From the NCBI RefSeq assembly GCF_003581645.1, contig NZ_QXFK01000019.1, positions 248,001 through 312,000 of the forward strand: a stretch of 64,000 nt of DNA, read 5' to 3'. Shown in pieces: positions 8,508 through 20,250 of this stretch. Within the stretch, counting starts at the first letter, position 1. Every line of letters begins with the position of its first letter. The notes beneath the pieces were generated by a model. That model was not told where the DNA came from. It made no database searches and worked only from the letters and a program-made list of their open reading frames with translations. The position numbers and the translations under genes are program-made. This DNA is from Pelagerythrobacter aerophilus. Lineage in GTDB: Bacteria; Pseudomonadota; Alphaproteobacteria; Sphingomonadales; Sphingomonadaceae.

Positions 8508-10078
8508 CAGGCGGAGTCGGGATCGCTCCAAGCCAGCACCGGCCTGCGCGCCGCGAGCGTTTCGTCGAGGCGGCGGCGCGGCGCATAATAGGGCGCCTGC
8601 TTCATCGACGCATCCCCGGCCCTTGCGCGCTCCGCCACGCTGCGCAGCGCGGCGATGAACTGATCGAGGCCGGCCTTGCTCTCGGTTTCGGTCGGCTCCA
8701 CCAGCATGGCGCCATGGACGACGAGCGGGAAATACATCGTCATCGGATGATAACCCTCATCGACCAGCGACTTGGCGAGGTCGAGCGTCGAAAGCCCCTC
8801 GGAGAAGCCCGCGTCGGAGAACAGCGCCTCATGCATGCACGGCCCGCTCTTGCCGAACGGCGCCTCCAGCAGGTCCTCGACACTGCGCAGGATGTAATTG
8901 GCGTTGAGCACCGCGTCCTCCGCCACCTGGCGAAGCCCATCCGCGCCGTGGCTGAGGATATAGGCGAGCGCGCGGGTGAACATGCCCATCTGCCCGTGGA
9001 ACGCAGTCATGCGGCCGAATGCCTGCGTATGGTCGAACTCGGCTGCGTTCTCCTCCTCGACCAGATGGACCACGCCGTCCGCGGTCCGCGCGGTGAACGG
9101 CAGCGGGCCATAGGGGCTGAGCGCTTCGGAGAGTACCACCGGCCCCGAGCCCGGCCCGCCGCCGCCGTGCGGGGTGGAGAAGGTCTTGTGCAGGTTGATG
9201 TGCATCGCGTCGACGCCGAGATCGCCGGGGCGGACCTTGCCGACGATGGCGTTGAAGTTCGCCCCGTCGCAATAGACGAAGCCGCCCGCGGCGTGGACCG
9301 CGTCGGAGATCGCCTTCATGTCTCGCTCGAACAGACCGCAGGTGTTCGGATTGGTGATCATCACCGCCGCGACATCAGGCCCGAGGCGGGCCTTGAGCGC
9401 CTCGAGATCGACCCGGCCATCGGCGTTGGCGGGAATGTTCTCGACCCGGTAGCCAGCGAAGGCCGCCGTCGCAGGATTGGTGCCGTGCGCGCTTTCGGGC
9501 ACGAGGATCACCTCGCGCGGATCGCCGCGGGCTTCAAGCGCGGCGCGGATGCACAGGATGCCGCACAGTTCGCCGTGCGCGCCCGCCTTGGGGCTCATCG
9601 CCACGCCGTGCATGCCGGTGAGATCGATCAGCCAGAACGCCAGTTCGTTGATCACCTCCAGCGCGCCGCGCACGGTCGAGACCGGCTGCAGCGGATGCAC
9701 GTCGGCGAAGCCCGGCATGCGCGCGACTTTCTCGTTCAGCCGCGGATTGTGCTTCATCGTGCACGAGCCGAGCGGGAAAAGGCCCAGATCGATCGCGTAA
9801 TTCTGGCGGCTGAGGCGGGTGTAATGGCGCACCGTTTCCGGCTCCGAGAGGCCGGGCAGCCCGATCGGTGCAGTGCGCTCCATCCCGCCGAGGCGGTTCG
9901 CGCCGCCTTCGATCTCCGGCAGGTCGACGCCGGTCGTGTCGGTGCCCGCCAGCTCGAAGATCAGCGGCTCTTCCAGCATCAGCGCGCGGTTGCCGGTGAC
10001 GGTCCGCGGGCCGCTGTGCATGCCGTCGGCGGCAGCGGTCATCTCGGGCTTCCAGCCGGATTTGTTGGGAGCATTCAT
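8507..10078 (-). CDS. gcvPB: Glycine dehydrogenase (decarboxylating) subunit 2, P-protein
   Basis: 523 residues, the C-terminal half of the split glycine-cleavage P-protein. The pyridoxal-phosphate lysine is Lys298 in [19 protein letters not shown]. With GcvPA it decarboxylates glycine and passes the aminomethyl group to lipoylated GcvH. Other conserved stretches are [14 protein letters not shown] and [12 protein letters not shown]. Its start overlaps the gcvPA stop (ATGA). It lies downstream of gcvT-gcvH-gcvPA and shares their glycine-controlled transcript unless an internal promoter exists. Confidence 0.95.
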   Translation of the reverse strand: MNAPNKSGWKPEMTAAADGMHSGPRTVTGNRALMLEEPLIFELAGTDTTGVDLPEIEGGANRLGGMERTAPIGLPGLSEPETVRHYTRLSRQNYAIDLGLFPLGSCTMKHNPRLNEKVARMPGFADVHPLQPVSTVRGALEVINELAFWLIDLTGMHGVAMSPKAGAHGELCGILCIRAALEARGDPREVILVPESAHGTNPATAAFAGYRVENIPANADGRVDLEALKARLGPDVAAVMITNPNTCGLFERDMKAISDAVHAAGGFVYCDGANFNAIVGKVRPGDLGVDAMHINLHKTFSTPHGGGGPGSGPVVLSEALSPYGPLPFTARTADGVVHLVEEENAAEFDHTQAFGRMTAFHGQMGMFTRALAYILSHGADGLRQVAEDAVLNANYILRSVEDLLEAPFGKSGPCMHEALFSDAGFSEGLSTLDLAKSLVDEGYHPMTMYFPLVVHGAMLVEPTETESKAGLDQFIAALRSVAERARAGDASMKQAPYYAPRRRLDETLAARRPVLAWSDPDSA

Positions 10079-11436
10079 GCCAGCGCCTCCTGCAGCGCGG
10101 AGGCGAGCGTTTCGATGTCCTCCTCCGTGGTGGTTTCGGTGACCGCGACGAGCAGGCCGCCCTTGAGCGCATCCTCGGCGGGATAGAGCCGGCCGAGTGA
10201 CACGCCAGCAAGGATCCCGTCGTCGGCCAGCTTGCGCACGATCTCGCGCGCGTCGCCATCGATCACGAGTGTGAACTCGTTAAAGAAGCTATCGTTGAGC
10301 ACTCGCACCCCGGGCACCTGCGCCAGACGATCGGCCGCCTTGCTCGCAAGCGCGTGGTTCCAGGAAGCGAGACGCCGCAGCCCCTCTTCGCCAAGCAGCG
10401 TCATATGGACCGAGAAGGCCAGCGCGCAGAGACCCGAATTGGTGCAGATGTTGCTGGTCGCCTTCTCGCGGCGGATGTGCTGCTCGCGGGTCGAAAGTGT
10501 GAGGACGAAGCCGCGCTTACCCTCGGCATCGACGGTCTCGCCGCAGAGCCGCCCCGGCATCTGGCGCACGTGCTTGGGATCGCGCACCGCGAACAGGCCG
10601 AGGTAGGGCCCGCCGAATTGCAGTCCGACGCCGATCGCCTGTCCTTCGCCGACGACGATGTCCGCGCCCAGCTCGCCTGGCGCCTTGATCGCGCCCAGTG
10701 CGACCGGCTCGGTGTTGACCGCGATCAGCAGCGCGCCCTTGTCGTGCGCCGCCTCGGCGATCACGGCAAGATCGGGAATGCGGCCGAGAATGTCGGGATA
10801 CTGCACGACGACGCAGCTCGTCTCCTCGTCGATCCGCGCGATAAGGCTCGCATTGTCGGGCGTCCCCTGCAGCGAGGGGAGCGCGTCGGCGATCTCGTCG
10901 TCGGTGAACTTGGCCATCGTCCGCACGACTTCGGCATAGTGCGGATGCAGCGCACCCGAGAGCACCACGCGCTTGCGCTTCGTCACCCGCGCCGCCATCG
11001 CGACCGCTTCCCAGCAGCCGGTCGAGCCATCGTACATCGAGGCGTTCGCCACCGCACAGCCGTAGAGCCGCGCGACCTGGCTCTGGAATTCGAACAGCAT
11101 CTGCAGCGTGCCCTGCGCGATTTCCGGCTGATAGGGCGTGTAGGCGGTCAGGAACTCGCCGCGCTGGATCACGTGGTCGACCGTGGCGGGCACGTGATGG
11201 CGATAGGCCCCCGCGCCGAGGAAGAACGGCGCGTCGGCCGCGGCGAGATTCTTCTTCGACAGGCGCCGCATGTGCGCTTCCACCGCCATCTCGCTGGCGT
11301 GGAGCGGCAGCCCCTCGATCGGGCCGGACAGCCGCGCCTCTTGCGGAACATCCACGAACAGGTCGTCGATCGATGAAGCGCCGATCTTCGTGAGCATCGC
11401 GCTGCGGTCGGCGTCGGTCAGGGGAAGGTATCGCAT
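10075..11436 (-). CDS. gcvPA: Glycine dehydrogenase (decarboxylating) subunit 1
   Basis: 453 residues, N-terminal half of the P-protein. Recognisable stretches are [60 protein letters not shown] and the later [16 protein letters not shown] and [13 protein letters not shown] motifs. It has no pyridoxal-phosphate lysine of its own and forms a heterodimer with GcvPB. A 135-bp gap filled by a palindromic repeat separates it from gcvH, so part of the transcript could be processed or attenuated there. Confidence 0.95.
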   Translation of the reverse strand: MRYLPLTDADRSAMLTKIGASSIDDLFVDVPQEARLSGPIEGLPLHASEMAVEAHMRRLSKKNLAAADAPFFLGAGAYRHHVPATVDHVIQRGEFLTAYTPYQPEIAQGTLQMLFEFQSQVARLYGCAVANASMYDGSTGCWEAVAMAARVTKRKRVVLSGALHPHYAEVVRTMAKFTDDEIADALPSLQGTPDNASLIARIDEETSCVVVQYPDILGRIPDLAVIAEAAHDKGALLIAVNTEPVALGAIKAPGELGADIVVGEGQAIGVGLQFGGPYLGLFAVRDPKHVRQMPGRLCGETVDAEGKRGFVLTLSTREQHIRREKATSNICTNSGLCALAFSVHMTLLGEEGLRRLASWNHALASKAADRLAQVPGVRVLNDSFFNEFTLVIDGDAREIVRKLADDGILAGVSLGRLYPAEDALKGGLLVAVTETTTEEDIETLASALQEALA

Positions 11437-11449
11437 TCGAACTCCTAGC

Positions 11450-11565
11450 CCCCTCCCGCTTGCGGGAGGGGAGCGAGACTTGGGCCGCGTAGCGGTCTTA
11501 GTCGCAGCGGGGTGGGCCTAGCGGCCCATGCCCACCCCCTGCCCCTCCCGCAAGCGGGACGGGGG
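11450..11565. repeat. Palindromic intergenic repeat between gcvH and gcvPA
   Basis: Three nested inverted repeats fill the gap. The first is CCCCTCCCGC-TT-GCGGGAGGGG at 11450-11471 (perfect 10-bp stem), the second GGGGTGGGC/GCCCACCCC at 11509-11538, and the third an imperfect CCCCTCCCGC-AA-GCGGGACGGGG at 11542-11564. The first and third arms are near copies of each other. This resembles the REP-like elements scattered through sphingomonad genomes. It can fold in the gcv mRNA and may stabilise the upstream gcvT-gcvH part. Confidence 0.75.
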
Positions 11566-11571
11566 AGACGG

Positions 11572-11943
11572 TCACAGTCCGTCGACGAAGCTCTTGTAAG
11601 CCGCTTCGTCCATCAACCCTTCGAGCTGCGACTTGTCGGCGATGGTCAGCTTGAAGAACCAGCCATTTTCCTCGGCATTGGAATTGACCAGGGCCGGATC
11701 ATCCTCGAGCGCACCGTTGGCTTCGGTCACTTCCCCGCTGATCGGCGCGTAGACGTCGCTTGCGGCCTTGACGCTCTCGACCACCGCGGCATCCTTGCCC
11801 TTCTCGACCGTGCTGCCGACAGCCGGCAGTTCGACGAAAACGATGTCGCCGAGCTGTTCCTGCGCATAGTCGGTGATGCCGACGGTGGCGGTATCACCTT
11901 CGACGTCGATCCATTCGTGTTCTTCGGTGAAATAGCGGGCCAT
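11572..11943 (-). CDS. gcvH: Glycine cleavage system H protein
   Basis: 123 residues, normal length. The lipoyl-attachment lysine is Lys59 in [17 protein letters not shown]. The protein shuttles the aminomethyl group between the P- and T-proteins. The ATG at 11941-11943 follows gcvT by two bases. A much longer open frame continues upstream through gcvT in another frame and is spurious. Confidence 0.96.
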   Translation of the reverse strand: MARYFTEEHEWIDVEGDTATVGITDYAQEQLGDIVFVELPAVGSTVEKGKDAAVVESVKAASDVYAPISGEVTEANGALEDDPALVNSNAEENGWFFKLTIADKSQLEGLMDEAAYKSFVDGL

Positions 11944-11945
11944 GT

Positions 11946-13079
11946 TCAGTTCCCTCGGTAGTAACGGTGGGGGACGAAGGGCATTTGCGCGACCCGGGCG
12001 GGAAGGCGCTTGCCCCTGACTTCGATTTCCAGTTCGGTGCCTTCGGCAGCATGCGCGCGGGCGACGTAAGCCATCGCGATCGGGTGGCCGAGCGTCGGCG
12101 CGAAGCCCCCGCTGGTGACGCGGCCGACTTCCTCGTGGCCGGCATAGACCAGCGCACCCTCGCGCGCGGGCAAGCGGCCCTCGAGCGTGAGGCCGACGCG
12201 CTTGGTTTCGGTTCCGCTCTCGATCAGGCCGAGGATACGTTCGGCGCCAGGAAAGCCGCCCTCGGTGCGGCGGCGCTTGCCGATGGCGAAGCCGAGGCCG
12301 GCGGAAACGGGATCGGTTTCGGGCGAAAGGTCGTGCCCATAGAGCGGCAGTCCCGCCTCCAGCCGCAGCGAGTCGCGCGCGCCGAGGCCGATGGGCTTGA
12401 TCTCGATCTCGGCACAGAGGCGGCCGGCGATGGTCTCGGCATGCTCGGCGGGGATCGAGAGCTCGAACCCGTCCTCCCCGGTGTAGCCCGAGCGGCCGAT
12501 GCCGAGCTTGATCTCGCCGAAATGGAACGAGGTGCCCTGCATGAACTTGAGATCGCCCATCGCGTCGCGGAACACCCGGCGCAGCGCGTTCGCGGCTTCG
12601 GGGCCCTGCACCGCGAGCAGGGCCTGGTCCTCGAGGTGAGTCAGCGTGATTTCGTCGGGTAGATGCTCGCGCAGATGGGCGATGTCGTCCCACTTGGTCG
12701 CGCCGTTAACCACGACATAATACGTGGGCGTGCCGCCTTCGGGCGTGACATTGGTGACCATCAGATCGTCGAGAATACCGCCGTTCTCGTCGAGCAGCAG
12801 CGAATAGCGGATGCGCCCCGGCTTCAGCGACAGGATGTCCCCGGGCAGCAGTGCTTCCAGCGCTTCGGCCGCGCCTTCGCCCGAGACGAGGAGCTGGCCC
12901 ATATGGCTGACGTCGAACAGCCCGGCATGGGTGCGCGTCCACTCGTGTTCGGCGACGATCCCCTCATATTGGATCGGCATCCAGTAACCGGCGAAAGGCA
13001 CCATGCGCGCGCCCTGGGCGCGATGCCAGGCATCGAGCGGGAGTGTCTGCGGTTCCGCGGAGTCTTGGTCGTCGCTCAT
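11946..13079 (-). CDS. gcvT: Glycine cleavage system T protein (aminomethyltransferase)
   Basis: 377 residues from the ATG at 13077-13079. Family stretches are [38 protein letters not shown] and [16 protein letters not shown]. It transfers the methylene group from the H-protein intermediate to tetrahydrofolate and releases ammonia. The open frame extends 35 codons further upstream into the riboswitch, but that part has no T-protein similarity. First gene of the glycine-controlled operon. Confidence 0.95.
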   Translation of the reverse strand: MSDDQDSAEPQTLPLDAWHRAQGARMVPFAGYWMPIQYEGIVAEHEWTRTHAGLFDVSHMGQLLVSGEGAAEALEALLPGDILSLKPGRIRYSLLLDENGGILDDLMVTNVTPEGGTPTYYVVVNGATKWDDIAHLREHLPDEITLTHLEDQALLAVQGPEAANALRRVFRDAMGDLKFMQGTSFHFGEIKLGIGRSGYTGEDGFELSIPAEHAETIAGRLCAEIEIKPIGLGARDSLRLEAGLPLYGHDLSPETDPVSAGLGFAIGKRRRTEGGFPGAERILGLIESGTETKRVGLTLEGRLPAREGALVYAGHEEVGRVTSGGFAPTLGHPIAMAYVARAHAAEGTELEIEVRGKRLPARVAQMPFVPHRYYRGN

Positions 13080-13124
13080 CAATCTTCCCGACTGGCCGGC
13101 AACGCTTCGCCGTGAAGCGCCGTT

Positions 13125-13330
13125 CCACCTGCCCCCTCTGTCGGGAAACCTGAGAGCTTGGCCCGCGCTCCGCTTTCGCGGCATCCGCGGCTTACCCCTT
13201 CGGTGGTCCCCGCCTGGGCGGAGACGCTTTCCAGAGTGTCTTCACCGCGCGGTCCGGTGGCCTGAGAGTTTCCGGGGCGGTTGCTCCTTCGGCGCCGCGA
13301 ACCCGAAGGCCCGCGATCTCTCCCGCGCGA
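13125..13330 (-). promoter_or_regulatory. Tandem glycine riboswitch upstream of gcvT
   Basis: On the minus strand the first aptamer shows GGGAGAGATCGCGGG, then GCCGAAGGAGCAAC and GGAAACTCTCAGGC, followed by the linker GACACTCTGGAAAG. A second aptamer follows with GGCGGGGACCACCGAAGGGG and AAGCTCTCAGGTTTCCCGA. These are the hallmark consensus elements of the two-domain glycine riboswitch. Position and orientation directly before gcvT fit glycine-induced expression of gcvT-H-PA-PB. Ends are approximate; about 45 bases of expression platform remain before the gcvT start. Confidence 0.93.
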
Positions 13331-13349
13331 TGCTTCCGAAGAATCGCTC

Positions 13350-13367
13350 CTCCGGATGACGCCGGAG
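13350..13367 (-). terminator. Hairpin between metH and the glycine riboswitch
   Basis: CTCCGG-N6-CCGGAG is a perfect 6-bp stem 26 bases past the metH stop on the minus strand. There is no real U-tract (GAGCGATTCTTC follows), so it is only a possible terminator of the methionine operon. Confidence 0.35.
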
Positions 13368-13392
13368 TCCCTGCGCGATTACGCGCCCTCGG

Positions 13393-16023
<2,631 letters not shown>

Positions 16024-16046
16024 CAACGGTCCGTTATGCCGGCAAC

Positions 16047-16571
16047 TCAGCGCAGGGCGCGCGCGAGTACGGCGTCGTCGTAGAGCTTGCCCCCGACGTC
16101 GAAACGGCGTTCGCCGATCGGTTCGAAGCCCTGTTTGCAGTAGAAGGCGATGGCGCGCGCGTTGCGGGCATAAACGCCGAGCAGGAGCCGTTCGTGGCCT
16201 GCCGCAGCCTCGACTGCCGCCGCCATCAGCGCTGCGCCGAGCCCGCTGCCGTGAAAGCGTGAGAGCGAATAGATACGCTTCAGCTCCCGGTCGCCATCGC
16301 GCGCGCCGGGCAGATCGGGCTCGGCCGAGAGCGCATAGCCGACCGGGGCCAATCCCGGTTCGACTTCCGCCAGCCAGGCCTGCGCGCCGGCGTCCAGGTA
16401 GGCTTCATAGGTCGCGCGGCTGTGTGCGTGTTCGCAGTGCGCGACGATCGCGGCGCCATCGAGCACGTCGGCAAAGGTCTCCAGAAAGGTCGCCGCGCCG
16501 ATCAGCGCGAGCGCTCCGGCATCCTCGCGGGTCGCTTCACGGATGCGCCAGGGGACTCTATTCGCCGCCAT
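16047..16571 (-). CDS. GNAT-family N-acetyltransferase
   Basis: 174 residues starting [20 protein letters not shown], a typical GNAT N-terminus. The acetyl-CoA-binding motif region is [20 protein letters not shown] (about residues 105-125) and the C-terminal [20 protein letters not shown] is the standard GNAT ending. The gene sits between the two methionine synthase genes (1 bp after metH-N, 23 bp before metH-C), so it is co-transcribed with the methionine cycle. Substrate is unknown; the family includes small-molecule and protein acetyltransferases. Confidence 0.85.
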   Translation of the reverse strand: MAANRVPWRIREATREDAGALALIGAATFLETFADVLDGAAIVAHCEHAHSRATYEAYLDAGAQAWLAEVEPGLAPVGYALSAEPDLPGARDGDRELKRIYSLSRFHGSGLGAALMAAAVEAAAGHERLLLGVYARNARAIAFYCKQGFEPIGERRFDVGGKLYDDAVLARALR

Positions 16572-16572
16572 G

Positions 16573-17619
16573 TCAGGCCGCCATCGTGAAGGGTTCGAGC
16601 CCGGCGAGCCGTGTTCCCTCAGGCGCCTTGGGGATGCGACGCGGCGCCACGCCGTCCACCGCCTGCGCGATGGCGGTGATGTGCTCGGGCGTCGAGCCGC
16701 AGCAGCCACCGAGAATATTGGCACGGCCGCTTTCGGCCCAGCTCTTCACCAGCGCGGCGGTCTCTTCCGGCGCTTCGTCGTACTCGCCGAGCTCGTTGGG
16801 CAGGCCCGCGTTGGGGTAGACCATCAACAGAGTGTCTGCGATGCCGGAAAGCAGTTGCACGTGCGGGCGCAGTTGCTCGGCGCCGAAGCTGCAGTTGAGG
16901 CCGATGGTCGCCGGCCGCGCGTGGCGCACCGTGTACCAGAAGGCCTCGACCGTATGGCCCGAGAGGTTGCGGCCCGACAGGTCAGTGAGCGTGAGCGAAA
17001 GCATCAGCGGCAGCTCGCGGCCTAGCTCGCGTTCAAGCTCCTTCACCGCCATGATCGCGGCCTTGCAGTTGAGCGTATCGAACACCGTCTCGACCAGGAT
17101 GAAGTCGACCCCGCCTTCGATCAGTGCCGCGGCCTGTTCGCGGTAGACTTCCTTCACTTCGTCGAAGGTAACCTCGCGAAAGCCGGGGTCCTCGACGTCG
17201 GGGCTCAGCGAAAGCGTCTTGTTGGTCGGCCCCACCGCGCCCGCGACGAAGCGCGCCACGCCGTCCCGCGCGGTGGCCGCATCGACCGCTTCGCGGATCA
17301 CCCGCGCGGCGGAGACGTTGATCTCGCGCACCAGCGCTTCGGCGCCGTAGTCGGCCTGGCTGATGCGATTGGCGTTGAAGGTGTTGGTCGCCAGCACATG
17401 CGCGCCTGCGTCGATATAGCTGTCGCAGACCTGACGGATCAGCGCCGGTTGCGTCAGGTTGACGAGATCGTTGTTGCCCTTCTGGTCGTGCGACAGGCCG
17501 GTGTCGCCGGCATAATCCTCAGCCGACAGCTTCGCACGCTGGATCGCCGTGCCGTAGGGCCCGTCCTTGATCAGGATGCGCTTGGCCGCTTCGGCAAGCA
17601 GGCACTCTCTAGCAGTCAT
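16573..17619 (-). CDS. metH: Methionine synthase, homocysteine-binding N-terminal part
   Basis: 348 residues equivalent to the first domain of MetH. The zinc ligands are a Cys in IGLNCSFGAEQLRP and the pair in ILGGCCGSTPEHI near the C-terminus. N-terminal DGPYGTAIQ and GNNDLVNLTQPALI are also typical. It binds and activates homocysteine and must act with the separately encoded B12/folate part. It overlaps metF by 11 bases. Betaine-homocysteine methyltransferases are relatives, but the neighbouring genes make MetH-N the better call. Confidence 0.93.
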   Translation of the reverse strand: MTARECLLAEAAKRILIKDGPYGTAIQRAKLSAEDYAGDTGLSHDQKGNNDLVNLTQPALIRQVCDSYIDAGAHVLATNTFNANRISQADYGAEALVREINVSAARVIREAVDAATARDGVARFVAGAVGPTNKTLSLSPDVEDPGFREVTFDEVKEVYREQAAALIEGGVDFILVETVFDTLNCKAAIMAVKELERELGRELPLMLSLTLTDLSGRNLSGHTVEAFWYTVRHARPATIGLNCSFGAEQLRPHVQLLSGIADTLLMVYPNAGLPNELGEYDEAPEETAALVKSWAESGRANILGGCCGSTPEHITAIAQAVDGVAPRRIPKAPEGTRLAGLEPFTMAA

Positions 17620-18544
17620 CGGGGATCCCTTTCGGCCGCAGCCCGAGCATGTGGCAGATCGCGTAGCTCAGCTCGGCACGGTTCAGCGTGTAGAAGTGGA
17701 ACTGCCGCACGCCCCCGGCATAGAGCCGGCGGCAGAGCTCGGCGGCGATCGTGGCGGAGACGAGCTGGCGCGCGGCCGGCCGCTCGTCGAGCCCCTCGAA
17801 CAGGCCCTCCATCCATGCAGGAATAGCGGTGCCGCACAGGCCCGCCATGCGCTGGACGCTGGCAAAGCTCATCACCGGCATGACGCCGGGCACGATCTCG
17901 CTGTCTATGCCCGCCGCCACGGCCTTGTCGCGGAAGCGGAAGAAGCACTCGGGCTCGAAGAAGAACTGCGTGATCGCGCGGGTCGCCCCTGCATCGAGCT
18001 TGCGCTTCAGGTTGTCGAGGTCGGCCTCGGCATCGCGGGCGTCCGGGTGGACTTCCGGATAGGCGGCGACCGAGATCTCGAACGGCGCGACCGCCGTCAG
18101 CCCGGCGATCAGCTCGGCCGCATTGGCATAGCCGCCGGGATGCGGCGTGTAGCGCGACTGGCCGTCCGGCGGATCGCCGCGCAGCGCGACCACGTGGCGA
18201 ATGCCGCTTTCCCAATAATGGCGCGCGATCTCGTCGATCTCCTCGCGCGTCGCCTGGACGCAGGTGAGGTGCGCGGCAGCCGGGATGTTCGTCTCGCGGT
18301 TGATCCGGACGACCTGCTCGTGCGTGCGCTCGCGGGTCGAGCCGCCCGCACCGTAGGTCACCGAAACGAAGCGCGGACCCAGCGGTTCGAGCGTCTTGAC
18401 GCTTTCCCACAGCGTCTGCGCCATCTTCTCGGTCCGCGGCGGGAAGAACTCGAACGATACGTCGATGTCCCCCGGCAGGCCGGAGAACAGCGGCGCGTCG
18501 AGCGCCATGCGCGCTTCCTGCATCTGATTGAACGTCGGGCTCAT
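17609..18544 (-). CDS. metF: 5,10-methylenetetrahydrofolate reductase
   Basis: 311 residues with the MTHFR motifs VSFEFFPPRTEKMAQ (about residue 30), SVTYGAGGSTRERTHE and HVVALRGDPPDG, plus ITQFFFEPECFFRF. This FAD enzyme makes the 5-methyl-THF used by methionine synthase. Its ATG overlaps the stop of the ArsR-methyltransferase gene (ATGA) and its end overlaps metH-N, giving a tight operon. Confidence 0.95.
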   Translation of the reverse strand: MSPTFNQMQEARMALDAPLFSGLPGDIDVSFEFFPPRTEKMAQTLWESVKTLEPLGPRFVSVTYGAGGSTRERTHEQVVRINRETNIPAAAHLTCVQATREEIDEIARHYWESGIRHVVALRGDPPDGQSRYTPHPGGYANAAELIAGLTAVAPFEISVAAYPEVHPDARDAEADLDNLKRKLDAGATRAITQFFFEPECFFRFRDKAVAAGIDSEIVPGVMPVMSFASVQRMAGLCGTAIPAWMEGLFEGLDERPAARQLVSATIAAELCRRLYAGGVRQFHFYTLNRAELSYAICHMLGLRPKGIPDDC

Positions 18545-19524
18545 CTCGCTGCTTTCCTTCCCGCACTGGCGGGAGCGCCTTGCCGCGTGCCGAGCCAGAT
18601 CTTGACCACCAGCTCGCCGCCCTCGAGCGCGATCGGCGGGGCGGGGGCGAACCCCGCCTCGGTCAGCAGGCCGGCGATGGCCGCGTCAGTGAAGCCGAGC
18701 CGCGCATGGGCATGGCGGTCGCGCAGCTCCTCGCGCTGATGCGCGTCGAAATCGACGATCGCGATCCGCCCGCCCGGGCGAGTGACCCGCGCCGCCTCGG
18801 CGAGCGGCGCGGCCGGGTCCTGTGCGAAATGGAGCACCTGATGCAGCAGCACCGTGTCGAACCCGCGTGCCGGGAAAGGGAGCGCGGCGAAATCGCCCTG
18901 GACGAGTTCTACTGCGCCGGAGGGCAAGTTTTGCAACTTTGCGCGTGCGAAGCGTAGCATGTCCAGGCTTTTGTCGAGCGCGACGACCCGCTCCGCCCGG
19001 CTGGCGAAGAGTTCGGCCATGCGGCCGGTCCCGGTGCCGATGTCGAGCACGTGGCCGAGCGGCTCGTCGCCCAGCGCCTCGACCAGCTTCGCCTCGACCA
19101 GTTCGTCCGGGCTGTGGAGCTGGCGCAGCTCGTCCCAGACTTCGGCGTGGCGCGCGAAATAGGTCTCCGCGCTGCTTTCGCGCGCGGCGCGGATCGCGGC
19201 GAGCTGGCGGCGGTCCTCGGCGCAGGCGGCGGCGAAGTCCGCGTCCTCGCGCTCGGCGGTGGCGAGCAGCCGCGCGACCGCCTCGCCCACCGGCGTGCCG
19301 CGTTCCTTGCCGACGCTCGCGCGCAGGAAGACCCAGCTCCCCTCGCGGTGCCGCTCGGCCAGGCCGGCATCGCACAGGATGCCCACGTGGCGCGAGACGC
19401 GCGGCTGGCTCTGGCCGAGCACCTGCGCCAGCTCCCCCACCGCCAGTTCCATGGCAGCGAGCAGCCGCATGATCCGCAGCCTGGTGGGGTCGGCAAGCGC
19501 CCGCATGATCGTCTCGATCCGCAT
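18541..19524 (-). CDS. ArsR-type regulator fused to a SAM-dependent methyltransferase
   Basis: 327 residues. Residues 1-75 are a winged-helix ArsR domain (MRALADPTRLRIMRLLAAME, then LGQSQPRVSRHVGILCDAGL). From about 135 on there is a class I methyltransferase fold with the SAM motif VLDIGTGTGRMAELFA. No metal-binding ELCVC motif is seen. It heads the metF-metH operon and lies just below a perfect inverted repeat, so it very likely senses SAM or SAH and autoregulates methionine-cycle genes, as described for SahR/SamR-type regulators; that specific assignment is inferred. Confidence 0.85.
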   Translation of the reverse strand: MRIETIMRALADPTRLRIMRLLAAMELAVGELAQVLGQSQPRVSRHVGILCDAGLAERHREGSWVFLRASVGKERGTPVGEAVARLLATAEREDADFAAACAEDRRQLAAIRAARESSAETYFARHAEVWDELRQLHSPDELVEAKLVEALGDEPLGHVLDIGTGTGRMAELFASRAERVVALDKSLDMLRFARAKLQNLPSGAVELVQGDFAALPFPARGFDTVLLHQVLHFAQDPAAPLAEAARVTRPGGRIAIVDFDAHQREELRDRHAHARLGFTDAAIAGLLTEAGFAPAPPIALEGGELVVKIWLGTRQGAPASAGRKAAR

Positions 19525-19531
19525 GCGAGTT

Positions 19532-19555
19532 ACATATAAAGATATTGTTATATGT
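19532..19555. promoter_or_regulatory. Inverted-repeat operator upstream of the ArsR-methyltransferase gene
   Basis: ACATATAA-N8-TTATATGT is a perfect 8-bp inverted repeat starting eight bases before the ATG of the ArsR-type gene. It is an AT-rich island in GC-rich DNA and includes ATATAAAGATAT. Its size and position are right for an ArsR-family dimer controlling the metF-metH operon. Confidence 0.75.
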
Positions 19556-19588
19556 GCAAGCGCGCAGAATCCTGCGGCTGCGGCGCCT

Positions 19589-20209
19589 TCAGCCGGGGCT
19601 GTCGCGCGCGATCCGCTGCAGCAGCGCGAGCTGCGCTTCGCCCTGCCCGGTCAGGATCCATTTCCCGCCGCTCTCGCGCAGCAGGCCGGAGGCGACGAGC
19701 TGCGCGTGGTCCTGCGGATCGAGCTCCTCCCGCGCCGGGGGCATGACCCGGCCATATCGCCCGCCGTGGTAGATCAGCGGATCGGCCTCGCTGCGGCCGA
19801 AATCGACCACTTCGCCGAGGAAGATCGCGTGATCGCCGCCCTCGTACTCGAAGCGGGCGCAGCAGCCGAAGCGCGCCGCGCAGCCTTCGATCAGCGGCGC
19901 GCCCTCGGGCCCGTCGGTCACCTCGAGCCCGGCGAACTTGTCGGCCCCGCGCCGCGCGAACCGGTCGGACATGGCCTGCTGCCCCGAGGCGAGGACATGA
20001 ACGGCCCAGCTCTGCGCGTCGCGAAAGGCCGCGAGATTGCCGCTGTCGAGCGACAGGCTCCACAGCACCATCGGCGGGTCGAGCGAGACCGAGTTGAAGC
20101 TGTTGGCGGTCAGGCCCACCGGGTGGCCCGACGCGTCGCGGGTGGTGACGATCGTCACGCCGGTCACGAAGCTGCCGAGCGCGTTGCGGAAAGCGGCCTT
20201 GTCGAACAC
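19589..20209 (-). CDS. Flavin reductase-like FMN-binding protein
   Basis: About 206 residues from GTG at 20207-20209. Starting FDKAAFRNALGSFVTGVTIV, it shows the flavin reductase (HpaC/RutF type) motifs GLTANSFNSVSLDPPMVLWS and the later GGDHAIFLGEVVDF. Such proteins supply reduced flavin to a partner monooxygenase; no monooxygenase gene is adjacent. Another in-frame GTG at 20275 would add 22 residues but would overlap the start of the divergent thiolase-like gene; family members usually begin close to the FDKAAFR segment. A C-terminal extension of about 45 residues (HAQLVASGLLRE...) looks like a small winged-helix or helical tail. Confidence 0.8.
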   Translation of the reverse strand: MFDKAAFRNALGSFVTGVTIVTTRDASGHPVGLTANSFNSVSLDPPMVLWSLSLDSGNLAAFRDAQSWAVHVLASGQQAMSDRFARRGADKFAGLEVTDGPEGAPLIEGCAARFGCCARFEYEGGDHAIFLGEVVDFGRSEADPLIYHGGRYGRVMPPAREELDPQDHAQLVASGLLRESGGKWILTGQGEAQLALLQRIARDSPG

Positions 20210-20250
20210 GCATCCGTCGCTAATCTCGCCGGGGAGGAAGAGCAACCGCG

